From: Lyophyllum atratum
Lineage: Eukaryota; Basidiomycota; Agaricomycetes; Agaricales; Lyophyllaceae
Direction of reading: 5' to 3'
NCBI GenBank assembly: GCA_014905825.1
Contig: JACGCN010000004.1
Location: 1,364,001-1,428,000, forward strand
DNA length: 64,000 nucleotides
Shown: positions 13,003-23,559 of the stretch, piece by piece
How positions within the stretch are numbered: the stretch's first letter is position 1
Layout of the letters: the number at the start of each line of letters is the position of its first letter
Translations under genes and position numbers: made by a program
The notes under the pieces: model-generated
Databases searched by the model: none
The model's input: the letters and a program-made list of their open reading frames with translations, nothing else
What the model was told of the DNA's origin: nothing

Positions 13003-14428
13003 TTACAAACCTCTACGGATGAGACTCTGCAGACCCTCGTCCTTCTCATACTTCAGCAAGGCAGCCTCCCGCCACTGAGCCCACGTCTCATCTGGTTTGC
13101 TGCTTGGAAGAGCGGCATGGAGGAGACCCATAAAGTGAGTGGGGAAAGATTCGGGATCGCACGCGTCGCCTCCTACGCAGTGGGCAAGGCGATGCGCAAC
13201 ACGCCCTCCATAGACACACTCAGCCAACCCTGCTTCATTTCGTTCCTTGAGAACGGAGGCGAATTCCTCCTCTTCCGGACTAAGCGCGTTCGATCCGTCG
13301 TAGTACGCGCCTACGTCCAGGAGATAAAGGGGGGCGGCGAAGGCCTCCGACTCTGTAGCAGTCTGAGCCCATTCCCAATCGATGATCCCAACAATATTGA
13401 ATTTATCATCAACGAGTATGTGGTCGCCTTTGTCGTCCATGTGTTTAAGGAAGAACGGCCCGTTTTCGTTTCTGGTGATAGAGCCGATGATGTCGTGGAG
13501 AGCGAATCGATGGACGAGGTAAGCGTCAACAGCATTGTCTGTGTAGCTCTCTCCTCGGAGAATGAGTTCGATTTGATGCTTGATAGACGCTGTTCTATAG
13601 TCGCGAGCCGACTTGAAGGGTCCCAACAGACACAGATTGCCATCATCGTCTGCGTCTGTTGTGCTCTCCTCGAGAAGTGGACCGACGGATAGGTCATCAG
13701 GGCCCAACAAGCAGCCTATCTCGGGGAATGGGTTCTGCTTCAAAGCAACAAAGACATCCGCTAGTTGGCCTAGAACGCGCTTCCTGTCATCATTGCTCAG
13801 ATCGAAATTGGACAGCGGCGTGCCCTCTAGCTTGTCCATCAAGATATAACCGACTCCTACGGGATTCGAGGGAGAATCGATGGCACAGTCATGAACCTCG
13901 GGCACGGGGATTTGGGTTTGGGAGGAAAGGAACCGGTAGGTTGCAGCCTCGCTCAGAATCAAACGATTCTGGTGGGCGAGGGGTGTAGACGTGATACTGT
14001 GGCGGCGGATACGGCAGAGCCAAGTGACTCCATCCACGAAGTTGATAGGGATGTGATAATTCATACCACCCATGAAAAGGGACCGGCTTTCACGATCGTA
14101 TGAGAGTTCTGGAACTGTGCAGTCGACCTGGCGCAAAGCCGCTGCACGTTCACGCAAGGCACTGACGTTGACTCGTGACAATAATGCAGTTATCTCTGCG
14201 AATTCAGCTTGGGCGGATTTGGCATCAAACTCTTGTTCGTTTGTCTGGTGATGATATGAGATATGCCGTAGACGTAGTAAAGACAAGACATACCTGCCAA
14301 TCCGGACAACGGTGAAGATCTTGACCAAGATGTTTGACGCACAGGTGACTGTTGCAAAGGGAGCAAGAACCTTTCCTGCGGACACAAGGCTGCAAGCATC
14401 CTGGAGCATTACACTTGAATAAAGGCAT
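13003..14428 (-). CDS. AN1-like zinc finger plus APH/protein-kinase-like protein
   Basis: Exons 14428-14294 and 14229-13003 flank a 64-nt intron (GTATGT donor) and encode 453 residues. Exon 1 holds a complete cysteine/histidine set: C11-x3-C15-x6-C22-x2-C25-x4-C30-x2-H33-x5-H39-x-C41, matching the spacing of AN1-type zinc fingers. Exon 2 is an aminoglycoside-phosphotransferase/choline-kinase-like fold, with a Leu-Met-Asp-Lys hinge-like stretch, a catalytic-loop region reading His-Met-Asp-x4-His and an Ile-Ile-Asp-Trp-Glu metal-binding motif. In canonical APH enzymes the loop is HGDxxxxN. Here Gly is Met and the metal-ligand Asn is His, so catalysis is uncertain. Related proteins are numerous in mushrooms, with unknown substrates. 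The start was chosen because the frame upstream of the intron carries the finger. The ATG at 14562 in the exon 2 frame would read through the intron and lose it. No indels are present. Confidence 0.85.
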
Positions 14429-16856
14429 GGTCGTTCAGAGCGAAAGTCAACAGTGCGTTTGTTGATAAGTAGATCCCAAATAGAAACCCAGAAGCCTGCC
14501 TGTAAGACCGTCCTGTGAGACTGTGACGGCCCGTAGGACAGGGATAATGATGGCGATACCATCTAAGAACATTGATCGCACACGCACCGCGTGCACTACA
14601 GACCTCTGCAGACGAACCCTAGTTCCTTTGGTTCCACCGGGTTTCCTTCAATTTTCCTTATTCTTATTATCTCGCACCTTCTAACGGGTTGTTGATCAAG
14701 TTAAATCAATCTGTTGTGGGTCCCGGCGGATGCGACTCGACGACGACAAGGATGGTTAGCATACATGGAAGGGGGCCGAAGATCCGTGGGTAACTTAGGT
14801 TCTGTTGTTCAGAACTTCATCATAGCCGCCCTCCCTTGCTTGACGTTCGTCGACTCTATTCATCGTGAGGTCGACCCGGCGGGATGCCATCAGAGAATAT
14901 GTTGACAAGAATGGTTAGCGGATGTTCCTAAGGACCGGACAGCCGTAGGCATTGTCTGTCCACTCCGAGTCGGTCATTGGTGCTATTGCGCCATTCTCCC
15001 TTGCGGGAGTGAGGTCCCTGCAGGGCAATTAGATAAGCCAATTCGGACATACTTATACTTAGCTGAGCCCCACATACAGAAAAATTGAGAGTACCACCCT
15101 CAGACCCAAGCTGAGCGTATAGAACTTGCAAGGTCTCGCCCACGGCCTCATATTAAGTTCTTCTTGCGTAACTCGTGAGCGTTCGAGAGTCGAAACTGGT
15201 CCCAAGTTTCCAGGCGCCGACAGGGACGTTGGGTCAATTGTGGCGTTTTGGTGGCGTCGTAGAGTTGCACATGACGCGGCAACAATAGATTTATGCTGTG
15301 GTACAAGCATGCAGTGCTACATCGACATGTTCGCTGGTCCATTGGGTCCCTTGTAGTATGCCGCCGTTGAATCAACATTGCCAGATCTTCCTTGGCGCGT
15401 CGAGGAACGGTGCAGGATAGGTGGACCTTGTCAGCCCTTTAGAACCCTGAGAAGTAAGGCCACCACTTGGGCCGGCGGCGACAGGCAGGTGACCGATTGA
15501 AGGATAAAGATTGCAGGATAAGTCTCGTACCGCGGTAGGTCCCGTACTCGACAGGTGATATACTTGGGTTTCCTCGGTCTTAGACCAGGTCTACGGTGAG
15601 CAGGGCTCGTACTAGTCTGCCGTGCCAGTCACGAAGGTATGAATAAATGTCCGAAGAATGCCCTGAGAGTGCTAGCTGATGGGCAATGGCCAGTCTCCGC
15701 AGATTGTCCGTATACCCTGTGGGTGGTATTGCAAGTCAGGGCGATGGGAATAGGCGCATTGGGAATCAAAGAGCATATCTCGGCGCCCACTGGCGAGTTC
15801 ACGTGGTTCATGATATGGCAGAGCACGTCAAAAAGGGATGCCCCTCGACTGCATCAACGAATAGGTCCGAGCATTCCTTTTTCTCGCCTGATATGGCGAA
15901 CGTAGACGATCGATGGATGTTAGGAAGGACATTGGCGCGGAGTTGGGCCACCGATACCGTATCGGAATATCCGGGACGATCTGCGTAGTTCATATGTTTG
16001 GAAATAAGCGAGGTGCATCTCGAAAGCTTGAAAGAAGCAGAACCAATGTCGGGAAATCAATGGAAAAATGAGTATACCTATATCATTTCTCCGTTCAAAC
16101 GAAGAGCCCGCTCATGGAAGGTAAGATTTCATTATGTAGGAAGTCCGGACAAATGATGGTATATCGCGCCCTTCCGAGGTTGCAATAAAAGTTGTCATGA
16201 CCGCTTCGCCGAGTGAATCCCAGAAAAAGACCTCCGCCAGGAGTCAGACGATTCCACTACGTATACAGGAGGGTCACTCAGATTTTCCGAAGTCGTAGTT
16301 CCTGGGACTCAGGATTCCACGAGTACAGAGAGATCCACAATTCTTAAGTCGGTACGGAAGTCTCTCGCTAGCGGGGACCTTGCTTGTGGACCACCGGGGG
16401 ATATGGAATGCGGTAGTGGAGATCAGACATTGCGATATGGAGGGGTATCCAAGCCAATCTGCATGATCTAAATCATGGCACGGAGAACGTTCGTTCAGGC
16501 GCCGTTGAATTAGCAAGGTGAATGTAGAAGCTTGAAAAATTGACGGTGACACCGCCTCGTCCCAGGTCCCTTGATTTTTCCTCCAGCACGTGATTCAAAC
16601 TACACACCAACGCGACGCGGTGTCGAGTCTCGACTCAAGTTGAAGTAGTACTACGTATGCTCGATAGTGAGAGTAGTGCAAATTCGCATCGGGAAGAAGT
16701 CGAGGGGGAAAATCCATTGTGTCATGATAATACAGCAACAGCGGTCGTAAGAATGGTTGTCGTAAGTGTCGTATCGTAAGTAATAATAATAATAGTGGGG
16801 GATAAATACGCGGGTATATCAAGATTCTTTTCGAAAATAATCCATAGCTCTCCACG
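14429..16856. other. intergenic, no supported gene
   Basis: About 2.4 kb between two minus-strand genes. Open frames are short and lack domains. The end near 16857 is presumably the 3' untranslated region of the DUF4203 gene. Nothing else can be named. Confidence 0.5.
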
Positions 16857-18901
16857 TCAACTCCGAGCCTTGTGCTTGACTTCACGCCAAAAATCATCCC
16901 ATCTCGGTGCTTGATGCTTCACCTCTGTCCCATCGTCGTCATCGTCATTATCAAGTTCCTGCACCTTCGGCAACCCATCTACCTTGACAGCAGTTTTCTT
17001 CATATTGAAGGAGCTCGAGGGATGAGCTGAAGTAGGTGTCGAAAAAACGCTACTGGGGCCGAACGCATCCCTTTGCGCTGCTGATATCCGGTCCAGTGCC
17101 TTGATGAGGGAGGGCGTCGCAGGTACGGCTCCCAAGGGCACAGCAGCGACTCCGTTCTGGCTGCTTGTCGATGATATTCCACCTGTACTGCCCTCGGCAC
17201 CATTCACTCCCGCAGCAGAGGAGTAGCGCTTCATGAACCCAGGGCTCCATCCCGTATCTCCTTCCTTCAGACCTGGCTTTGTCTTGGGGCTGCCAAGATC
17301 CTCTTCATAGTCCGAGTAATCAGGTGTTTCGTTAATTCCACGAACAGCCCTTGTTTTTGCCTTCTTCAGTCTCCCTAACTCAAGGTCCAAATCATACTCT
17401 GATGCCCGTACCGGTTCGTCCACTAATGTCGGAGAAGAAGAATCCATGGAAGCCTTCTGCTGCAGCCAAGGCCGGGCGTTGCGAGTGTTGGGTCTATCTG
17501 AGTCGTCGTCCGAGGAGTCAGAGCTAAGATCTGCTCCAAATTTGATTGGCCGCCTCCGACCTATGTTCTTATGGCTTGTGGCTTTCTTCTGAGGCTTGAA
17601 TTTCGCATTCTGCGAGCGTCCCTGCTTTAGAAAGGCAGGGGACGCGGGGAGGTCATCGTATGGGAGATGGTGGTCAGAGATAGGAGATTTGACCAAGTCT
17701 TGACTATACTCGTCGTCGGATAGAAAGGCTGCGGGGTCTTTGGTCATGCTATTCCTTGCACGATTGTTGGCCGGGGGCGACAGAGGGAACAGGATATCCT
17801 TTTTGTCCAATTTAGAGGGGGATCCAAAGAGTCGACGCCATGGGGACTTGCTAGGCAGAGGCTCGAAGCTTCCTGCACGGGAACTGTCGTTTGGAAGGTT
17901 GGCAGAGTAATTAGCAAGATAACTGTCCCATTTCTGTCGAAAATTATCAAGAACTTAATACAGGACGGATGAAGAGTGTGGCTTACCTCGTCTGGACATT
18001 CTCCAAACCATCTGTTCAAAGCCCAATCAGTCGCTATGCCTGCGCACAATAGTATACAGTAGGCAGCACTGAGTCCTTTCTCCTTCGATGAACCCCAAGT
18101 TGCACCATCATGCAGCCAGAGGCGCTCCCAGATATCAGCCCATGCAGGGATGTGTGCCAGGAGTGCGATGGAAAGGACGAGACTGAATGCTCCACTTGAT
18201 GCAGTAAGAACGCGTAGCGTTGGTCTCAGGAGGTGGAAGAGGCGAGGAAGAGAAAAGAGTAGAATGAGAAGAAGAGATAGTGCAGGGAATAGAGCAGTCA
18301 AGACTTGGCGAGGAAGAAGCGGCGGGTGGATAATCAAGCATATGGTCAACGCCAGTAAAGATCTAGACAATAATATGTCGGTCATTAAAGGATATTGAAA
18401 GATAGACTGCGACATACCCTCCACAAATCGCTCCAAAAAGACGAGCACAGTATCGGTATCTCCCACCCAGGACAGTCGTTGAAATACAGGATAAGATCCA
18501 GACAGCCAGAAAGGAGTTTGAAGATAACGCTGCAGATGACGATATTGCAGGTACTAGTAGGGATAGGAATGTAGAAACGTGAACTAGGAAGACCCAGTGA
18601 GCGCCTTTAGTAAATGGCATTCAGGAATTAGAGACATACCACCGAAAACATAGCCAATCGCCAGGCCACCCATACCCCCTTGAAGGGAAAAGGCGATCTT
18701 TGACTTCTTCTTGGGGCCATCGAAGGCACCAGGAAGAGGAACGGGAGCGTACGATGATGGGAATGAGCGGGACCGGTCGAGAGTGAGGAAGGTGCCAGCA
18801 AACGTAAGGGGGACGGAGAAAAGAAGGAGGGGGACACTGTACGCTAGCAGGTGTGGCGTCGTCGACACTAGCGCCGACAGTGTCGAGTTGGCTGCAGACA
18901 T
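16857..18901 (-). CDS. DUF4203 (TM7S3/TM198-like) multi-pass membrane protein
   Basis: Four exons, 18901-18640, 18583-18418, 18362-17987 and 17933-16857, with introns of 56, 55 and 53 nt, give 626 residues. The first three exons hold hydrophobic segments separated by short loops, with a Gly-Ala-Phe-Asp-Gly-Pro-Lys-Lys-Lys loop and a Gly-Gly-rich helix (Gly-Gly-Met-Gly-Gly-Leu-Ala-Ile-Gly). This is the layout of the DUF4203/TM7S3-TM198 domain. Exon 4 is a long hydrophilic, Ser/Asp-rich tail with acidic runs, presumably cytosolic, with a short conserved-looking end around Trp-Asp-Asp-Phe-Trp-Arg. The ATG at 18901 is the only one in frame at the N-terminus. The acceptor of intron 1 was placed at 18584, giving a normal 56-nt intron; one at 18605 would give only 35 nt. 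The reading frame is clean. The function is unknown; human TMEM198 is linked to Wnt signalling, but no inference is made here. Confidence 0.8.
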
Positions 18902-19626
18902 CGACGACGATAGCGACAAGGACAGATTGCCCCACTTGCTCTCAATTATTGATGTCCATCACGTGTAGTCATCGAAATGGTAGTACTTCAACTTGTACAC
19001 TACCATTGCCAATCAATGCCATAGACGTCTACGTTACTTCTTCGAGCGGCCAGGAACGACATCCGAATGGACGCACACCTCTACGCCCCAGACAGAATTC
19101 GTCTCGAGATCAAATGCTGACTCCTTCTGCGCCTCCGAACAGGATATATTCATATGCTCTGGAACGTAAGGTGACGCGAAAACAGTTTTTGGAAACCCGC
19201 AGCTATTTCTTCAAAGACCTGAACATCTTGCAGGACTTGAGGATCGTACTCTCAAGCGATGCACCGCCCTCCCGTGGGCCACTGCGACTCGGACTTGTAT
19301 TATGTCGCCAGCAATTTGCCTGTGAATCTGATCAAAACACCATGCTCTCCCTCTTCGTTCTCACCTTTCGTCCACAAGACAACAGCGGCGTCCGCCCTCC
19401 TGTGTACCGATACTAACGGTATTCATCTTGCATCTACCCACACTACCATGTCCCATATGAATGTTCTTTCCCCATCACTTTGTTCACTGAGAGGCAGTGG
19501 GAGTTTCTCTGCGATTCTGTAGATTCCAGTGTCTAGATCATACCATATGGTTTCGTGTATCGTAGATTTTACCAACCTATAGAATGGCTGATAAGAATGT
19601 CCCACTCTTGAGACTAGAAGCCAGAT
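18902..19626. other. intergenic between two minus-strand genes
   Basis: It holds the upstream region of the DUF4203 gene and the downstream region of the short-chain dehydrogenase. The open frames on the plus strand (18853-19522) lack domains and are not supported. Confidence 0.5.
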
Positions 19627-21085
19627 TCAAATAATTGGTCGTGATATTTGACGTTTGTGTTGGTCACCCTCATTGACTTGCTCTTCCAACCATTCCCGAA
19701 GGTCTCTTCCTAGTCTGGGATCCTGCGTTTCCTGCCGCGGTGACCCGATTCTTGCCCAGGGTATCAAGAACTTGAAGATCGGTCAGTAGGAAGAGTCGCT
19801 ACAGAAGAACACACAAGTACTTTTCCGTTCAACCCAGCTGCCTCTGGAGCCGTCCCCGCCCACAACTGCGTTATTGCTCCCATACTGGCGGGGTATATCT
19901 GAAGGCATCTCTGCGGAAATGTTGAGGAGGATCGAAAAGGAGATACTTCTGACAGTACTCACCAGAAGAAGTCTTTTGAAGAGACTCCCCACATGGCGGT
20001 TCAGATCAGTTTGAAGGTTGCCTGATACCAGAAATCTCAATGCTCCTACTCATGATTGGGCAGTTGCAATCGCACCTGGGTTGACTGAGGTGAATACGAG
20101 GCCTTGTCCTCCGTACCTGCGCGCAAACTCGTTCGACAGGACGATATTCGCCTTCAGAGGTACATTGCTTGGTTCGTGAACGATGCTATATGAGGTGATG
20201 CTACTCACAAATTTACTTTGGATGTACATTTCTTCGGTCATGCGTTTGTCCCTTGCCGGACCACATTTGAAAGTATCGAAATCCAAGGGCTGCGAACCAG
20301 CGAGGTAATGACCGGATGAAGAAACGTTCACTATCCTTGGTTTGATTTCCCCTTCCGACTCAGCGGTGGAAAGAAGGATTGGAAGCAAGAGTTTTGTGAA
20401 GTAGAAATGGCCTGTAAAAGAGTTAATGTCTTGCTGATGAGAAGTACGAGGTGCTTCCAACCGAGGACATTCGTGTGTATTTGTGGGTCATAGCCGTCTA
20501 TCGCATCGCCTATGGGAGGGAACATGATACCTCTATCAAAAGTCAATAAAAGCCTTGGTATATGTAAGTGAAGCCTTACGCGTTATTGAAGAGGATGTGC
20601 AGCTGTTTCTCCTTGCTGGAAAGAGAATTCAAGCCAGAGCTTAACGATTTCGCGAGAGAAACAAAACGCACCTCGTGAATTCTGCTGCAGCTGCTCTGAC
20701 AGAAGTAAGATCGGCAAGGTCCAGCTGTAAAAACTTGGCGTCCTTTCCAGTGAGTTGTCGAAGCTCAGCTATTGCCCCCTCAGACTTGCTTCGGTTTCGG
20801 CAAGCTATATAAACGTTTGCATTGCGCTGCAGAAGAGCCTGGGATGCGCGCAAGGGTTTAGGCTTGAGTTGGTCGGGGAGAGAACACAACAAGTTGAATC
20901 ACCTTGGCACATTCCTTTCCTACTCCCGAGTTTCCCCCAGTGAGTATTATCGTTCGCCCAGACTGGTCTGGTATTTGCTCTGGTGTCCACTGAGGCTTTC
21001 CAGAAAAGTAGGCTTGTGCTAAGAAAGGTCCGAGGCTACCGAATATAGCAGGGACATCTGCAAGAGTATGGAAAACGAGAACCAT
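19627..21085 (-). CDS. short-chain dehydrogenase/reductase (retinol dehydrogenase-like)
   Basis: Nine exons (21085-20903, 20838-20672, 20615-20580, 20532-20462, 20411-20209, 20151-20076, 20021-19963, 19898-19821, 19770-19627) join in frame to 338 residues. All classical SDR landmarks are present in order: the NAD(P)-binding TGGNSGVG at residues 49-56, the adenine-ring LDLADL, the NNAG strand motif, the NVSSSGH strand with the catalytic Ser, and the YxxxK pair (Tyr-Ile-Gln-Ser-Lys). The C-terminal part contains a TQLWAGT-like segment and a Gly-Lys-Phe-Leu-Ile-Pro-Trp-Ala-Arg end typical of fungal retinol dehydrogenase/protochlorophyllide-reductase-like SDRs. It is an oxidoreductase of unknown substrate. 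The acceptor before exon 8 could also be 9 nt upstream, adding three residues. The gene is divergent from NUDCD1, with 229 bp between starts, and has no indels. Confidence 0.92.
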
Positions 21086-21314
21086 TGCATGTCGGAGCAC
21101 AAGCGTTCAGTTGACACCCAGATGAATTTCCACGCGTTGACAGGAGGAAGACGGGGGAAGTATCGGACCCGATGAGCTTCTAGATTGTGCATTTTGATGT
21201 CGACTTGCTCGCATTGCGGTTGAACGCCAATGGGTGAATATGACATGCTATTGTCACATGTCGTCCTGAAACTTATCCAGACAGTGACTTCAGACCATCA
21301 AGTCAACGCAGGGG
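21086..21314. promoter_or_regulatory. divergent promoter region between SDR and NUDCD1
   Basis: These 229 bp separate the start codons of a minus-strand and a plus-strand gene, so both promoters must lie here or in the transcribed leaders. No clear TATA element is visible. Confidence 0.45.
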
Positions 21315-23249
21315 ATGGACACATTTAAACCTAATAAGGCTCTTCTCAATCCGAAATTTGAAGGCTACAAGTTGGACTACTGTTTCGCAAGAAGACAGCG
21401 TCTCCCGCTTTCCCCTTGCAGTTCAAGCCGACTCAGGCGACGATCTCCGGAAAAACCACATTTTCGTTTCAAGAGGTGCAGAGCCGCATTACACACAATC
21501 ATCTTGCCATATGCAGTGGAACGAACCGCGCACTTTACTGTCGACTCCTCGTCCAAAGTGATCCTGGTCGATGTTGACGCGGTGAGTTCTTGAAACCCTC
21601 CGTCCCGCTCGTGAATGCATATTAATCGGCTGCACAAAGTAGGACACAGTCTCTCCCTCATTCCAGGTTTTGTTTGAGCTCCCTTCATCTGTTCAATCTC
21701 AAGATGTCCAATCACGCAACCGTGAATATCCCTCCGCCGCCTTTATCTCACCCAATGTGGTGGTCGTCTCAGATGGCTTTGGCTTAATGTACGCCTTGCA
21801 GATCAAGGACGATTCCACTTCAGAGGCAATTGGAATATTTTCTCTACCGGAGGCGTCATCTGGGTCGCCTTTCCGGATTCACAGTGTCCATAGTGCAGCG
21901 TCGACGACGGCCATCGCCATCCTCTCGTCTCGCCATTACGGAACTAAGACAGAGGTGGAGTCACACCCAAAAGAACGAAGGAAGCCTACGCCAACTGATT
22001 ATGACATTTGGGGCGTCAAAATTGAATTTCCAGATGAACCGCCCACCGTCATTCTCCCAATGGACCTCATGTGGCATCGTCGTGGGCAAGATGTTCCCAT
22101 CTACACAGGCTACGCGGAATCCCTCGACTCGTTTCTCTTGATTGGCGAAACAGCTTACCAGGAGGTTGGCCATGTGCCTACTCCGTCGTACGAACCATCG
22201 CCCGACGAGATAGTGCCCGTACCTAGGGGAGATGAAAAGTTCGACGTAGACGCTCCAGAGCCCCCCAAGCCTCCTGCGTATTCCTGGACACAGACTTCTG
22301 ATTCTCTTACAGTTGCCATTCCCCTTCCTTCCAGCACCCCAAAATCTGCAATCAACGTAACATTTTCCCCACAGACCTTGACGCTTCACGTCGACACCGA
22401 AATAACGTCTGTTCCCATCCCCCACTACTCCGCGGAAAAACTCTGGGATGGAATTTCTGCCTCGTCGAGTTACTGGACCTGGGACCGTGAAGCAGAACAC
22501 TCTTTCGGCATCCTCACTCTTTATCTAGACAAACAACACGAAGGACGAAATGGACCCAGGTGTTCGCTGCGACCGATGATTCAGAAGTCCCGGAAACCCT
22601 TGATCCCTCTGAATTGTGGCACATTCGCGAATCGCTCGAAAAATACACCACAGCATTGCGCGAGGGCGATGATGCCAGTGGCCTGGGTTTAGGGCGGGGT
22701 GTACCCAGCCTTGCAGAAGGGGAGATCGATATGGAGGTGGATGAAGCTGTCGGACGGACGGCCTCCATCACGTGGGTTGCAGAAGATGGTTCTATCCCAC
22801 CTTGGTGGAAGGCATCCGAGCAAATCCCTTTCCAATTGCTCTCTACGCCTGTTCCCGGTCTGGAGAATGCCGCACTGTCTCTGATCGTCAAAAACAACCT
22901 GGACGGAACTGTGTTCACGTTGGAGACACGAAACAGTTCCTGGCCAGCGTGGAGCCACACCTCAACCTTTTCTGCTTTGTCCTTTGTCCTCGCCTCGAAA
23001 CAAGACACGCGCTTTACTTTCCATACACCAAGCGCCGCATTTGCCTTTGAAGCCGGAATTCGGGATCGAGGTGGAAACGTGTATATCTATCGCTCTGCTT
23101 CAGTGAACGAGAAATGGGCAAAGCAAGCGATTCTTAAAGTTGACGATGGCTACGGCGGCTCTTTGTTGGGTGTTGGATCGGTTCAAATCGGCGAAACATC
23201 CGTCATTCTTTGCTTGACAGAGGGGGAGTTGGTCTTGATTAGACCGTAG
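21315..23249 (+). CDS. NUDCD1: NudC domain-containing protein 1 homologue (frame broken by apparent indels)
   Basis: The N-terminus contains Leu-Leu-Asn-Pro-Lys-Phe-Glu-Gly-Ty-Lys-Leu, matching the diagnostic LLDPRFEGYKL of animal NUDCD1. A CS/NudC (p23-like) domain lies at about 22280-22550, followed by the C-terminal beta-rich region ending in Leu-Val-Leu-Ile-Arg-Pro. One intron, roughly 21586-21643, joins the exon ending Val-Asp-Val-Asp-Ala to the next. NUDCD1 acts as an Hsp90-type cochaperone linked to dynein/WD40 client folding. The frame shifts four times: an extra base at 21378, 21433 and 21539, each beside a wobble C (GAC or TAC followed by T), and one missing base near 22546. Removing these restores continuous homology. 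I read the gene as intact with consensus errors at heterozygous sites. It is convergent with the PP2C gene. Confidence 0.85.
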
Positions 23250-23559
23250 TCCCTGGGTTGGTGGGAGATGAAAAGAAACCATGTATACAATATAGGAATA
23301 CTTGACGCCGGGTACTGTGGAGATGAGAATGTATGATACTAAGAGTGAAGTGTAGAAAGAGTGAGAAATGAACCATCTATGCCAGTGAGTGCGAGTAAAC
23401 ATACAAGTGCTACATGGGCAAGATATCAATCAAGCAGAGTACAGACAGAGGGACTGGACAATAACGAGCGGACGAGAGTAACCCTAGTAAGCCTTGTAAC
23501 ACAACATGGGAGTAAAAGAAAATCGCCGTTACAGATACACAACGCAATCCTGCCTTCGA
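23250..23559. other. 3' regions of two convergent genes
   Basis: Short stretch between the NUDCD1 stop and the PP2C stop on the opposite strand. It contains only likely untranslated sequence. Confidence 0.5.

Noticed and set aside
13117..13692. 191-codon plus-strand frame
   Set aside because: Antisense shadow of the APH-like coding exon.
21315..23249. NUDCD1, TBCD, VMA2 and ICL1 as pseudogenes
   Set aside because: Apart from isolated single-base shifts at wobble positions the proteins are fully conserved, with no stops or lost motifs; VMA2 and ALG7 are essential, generally single-copy genes.
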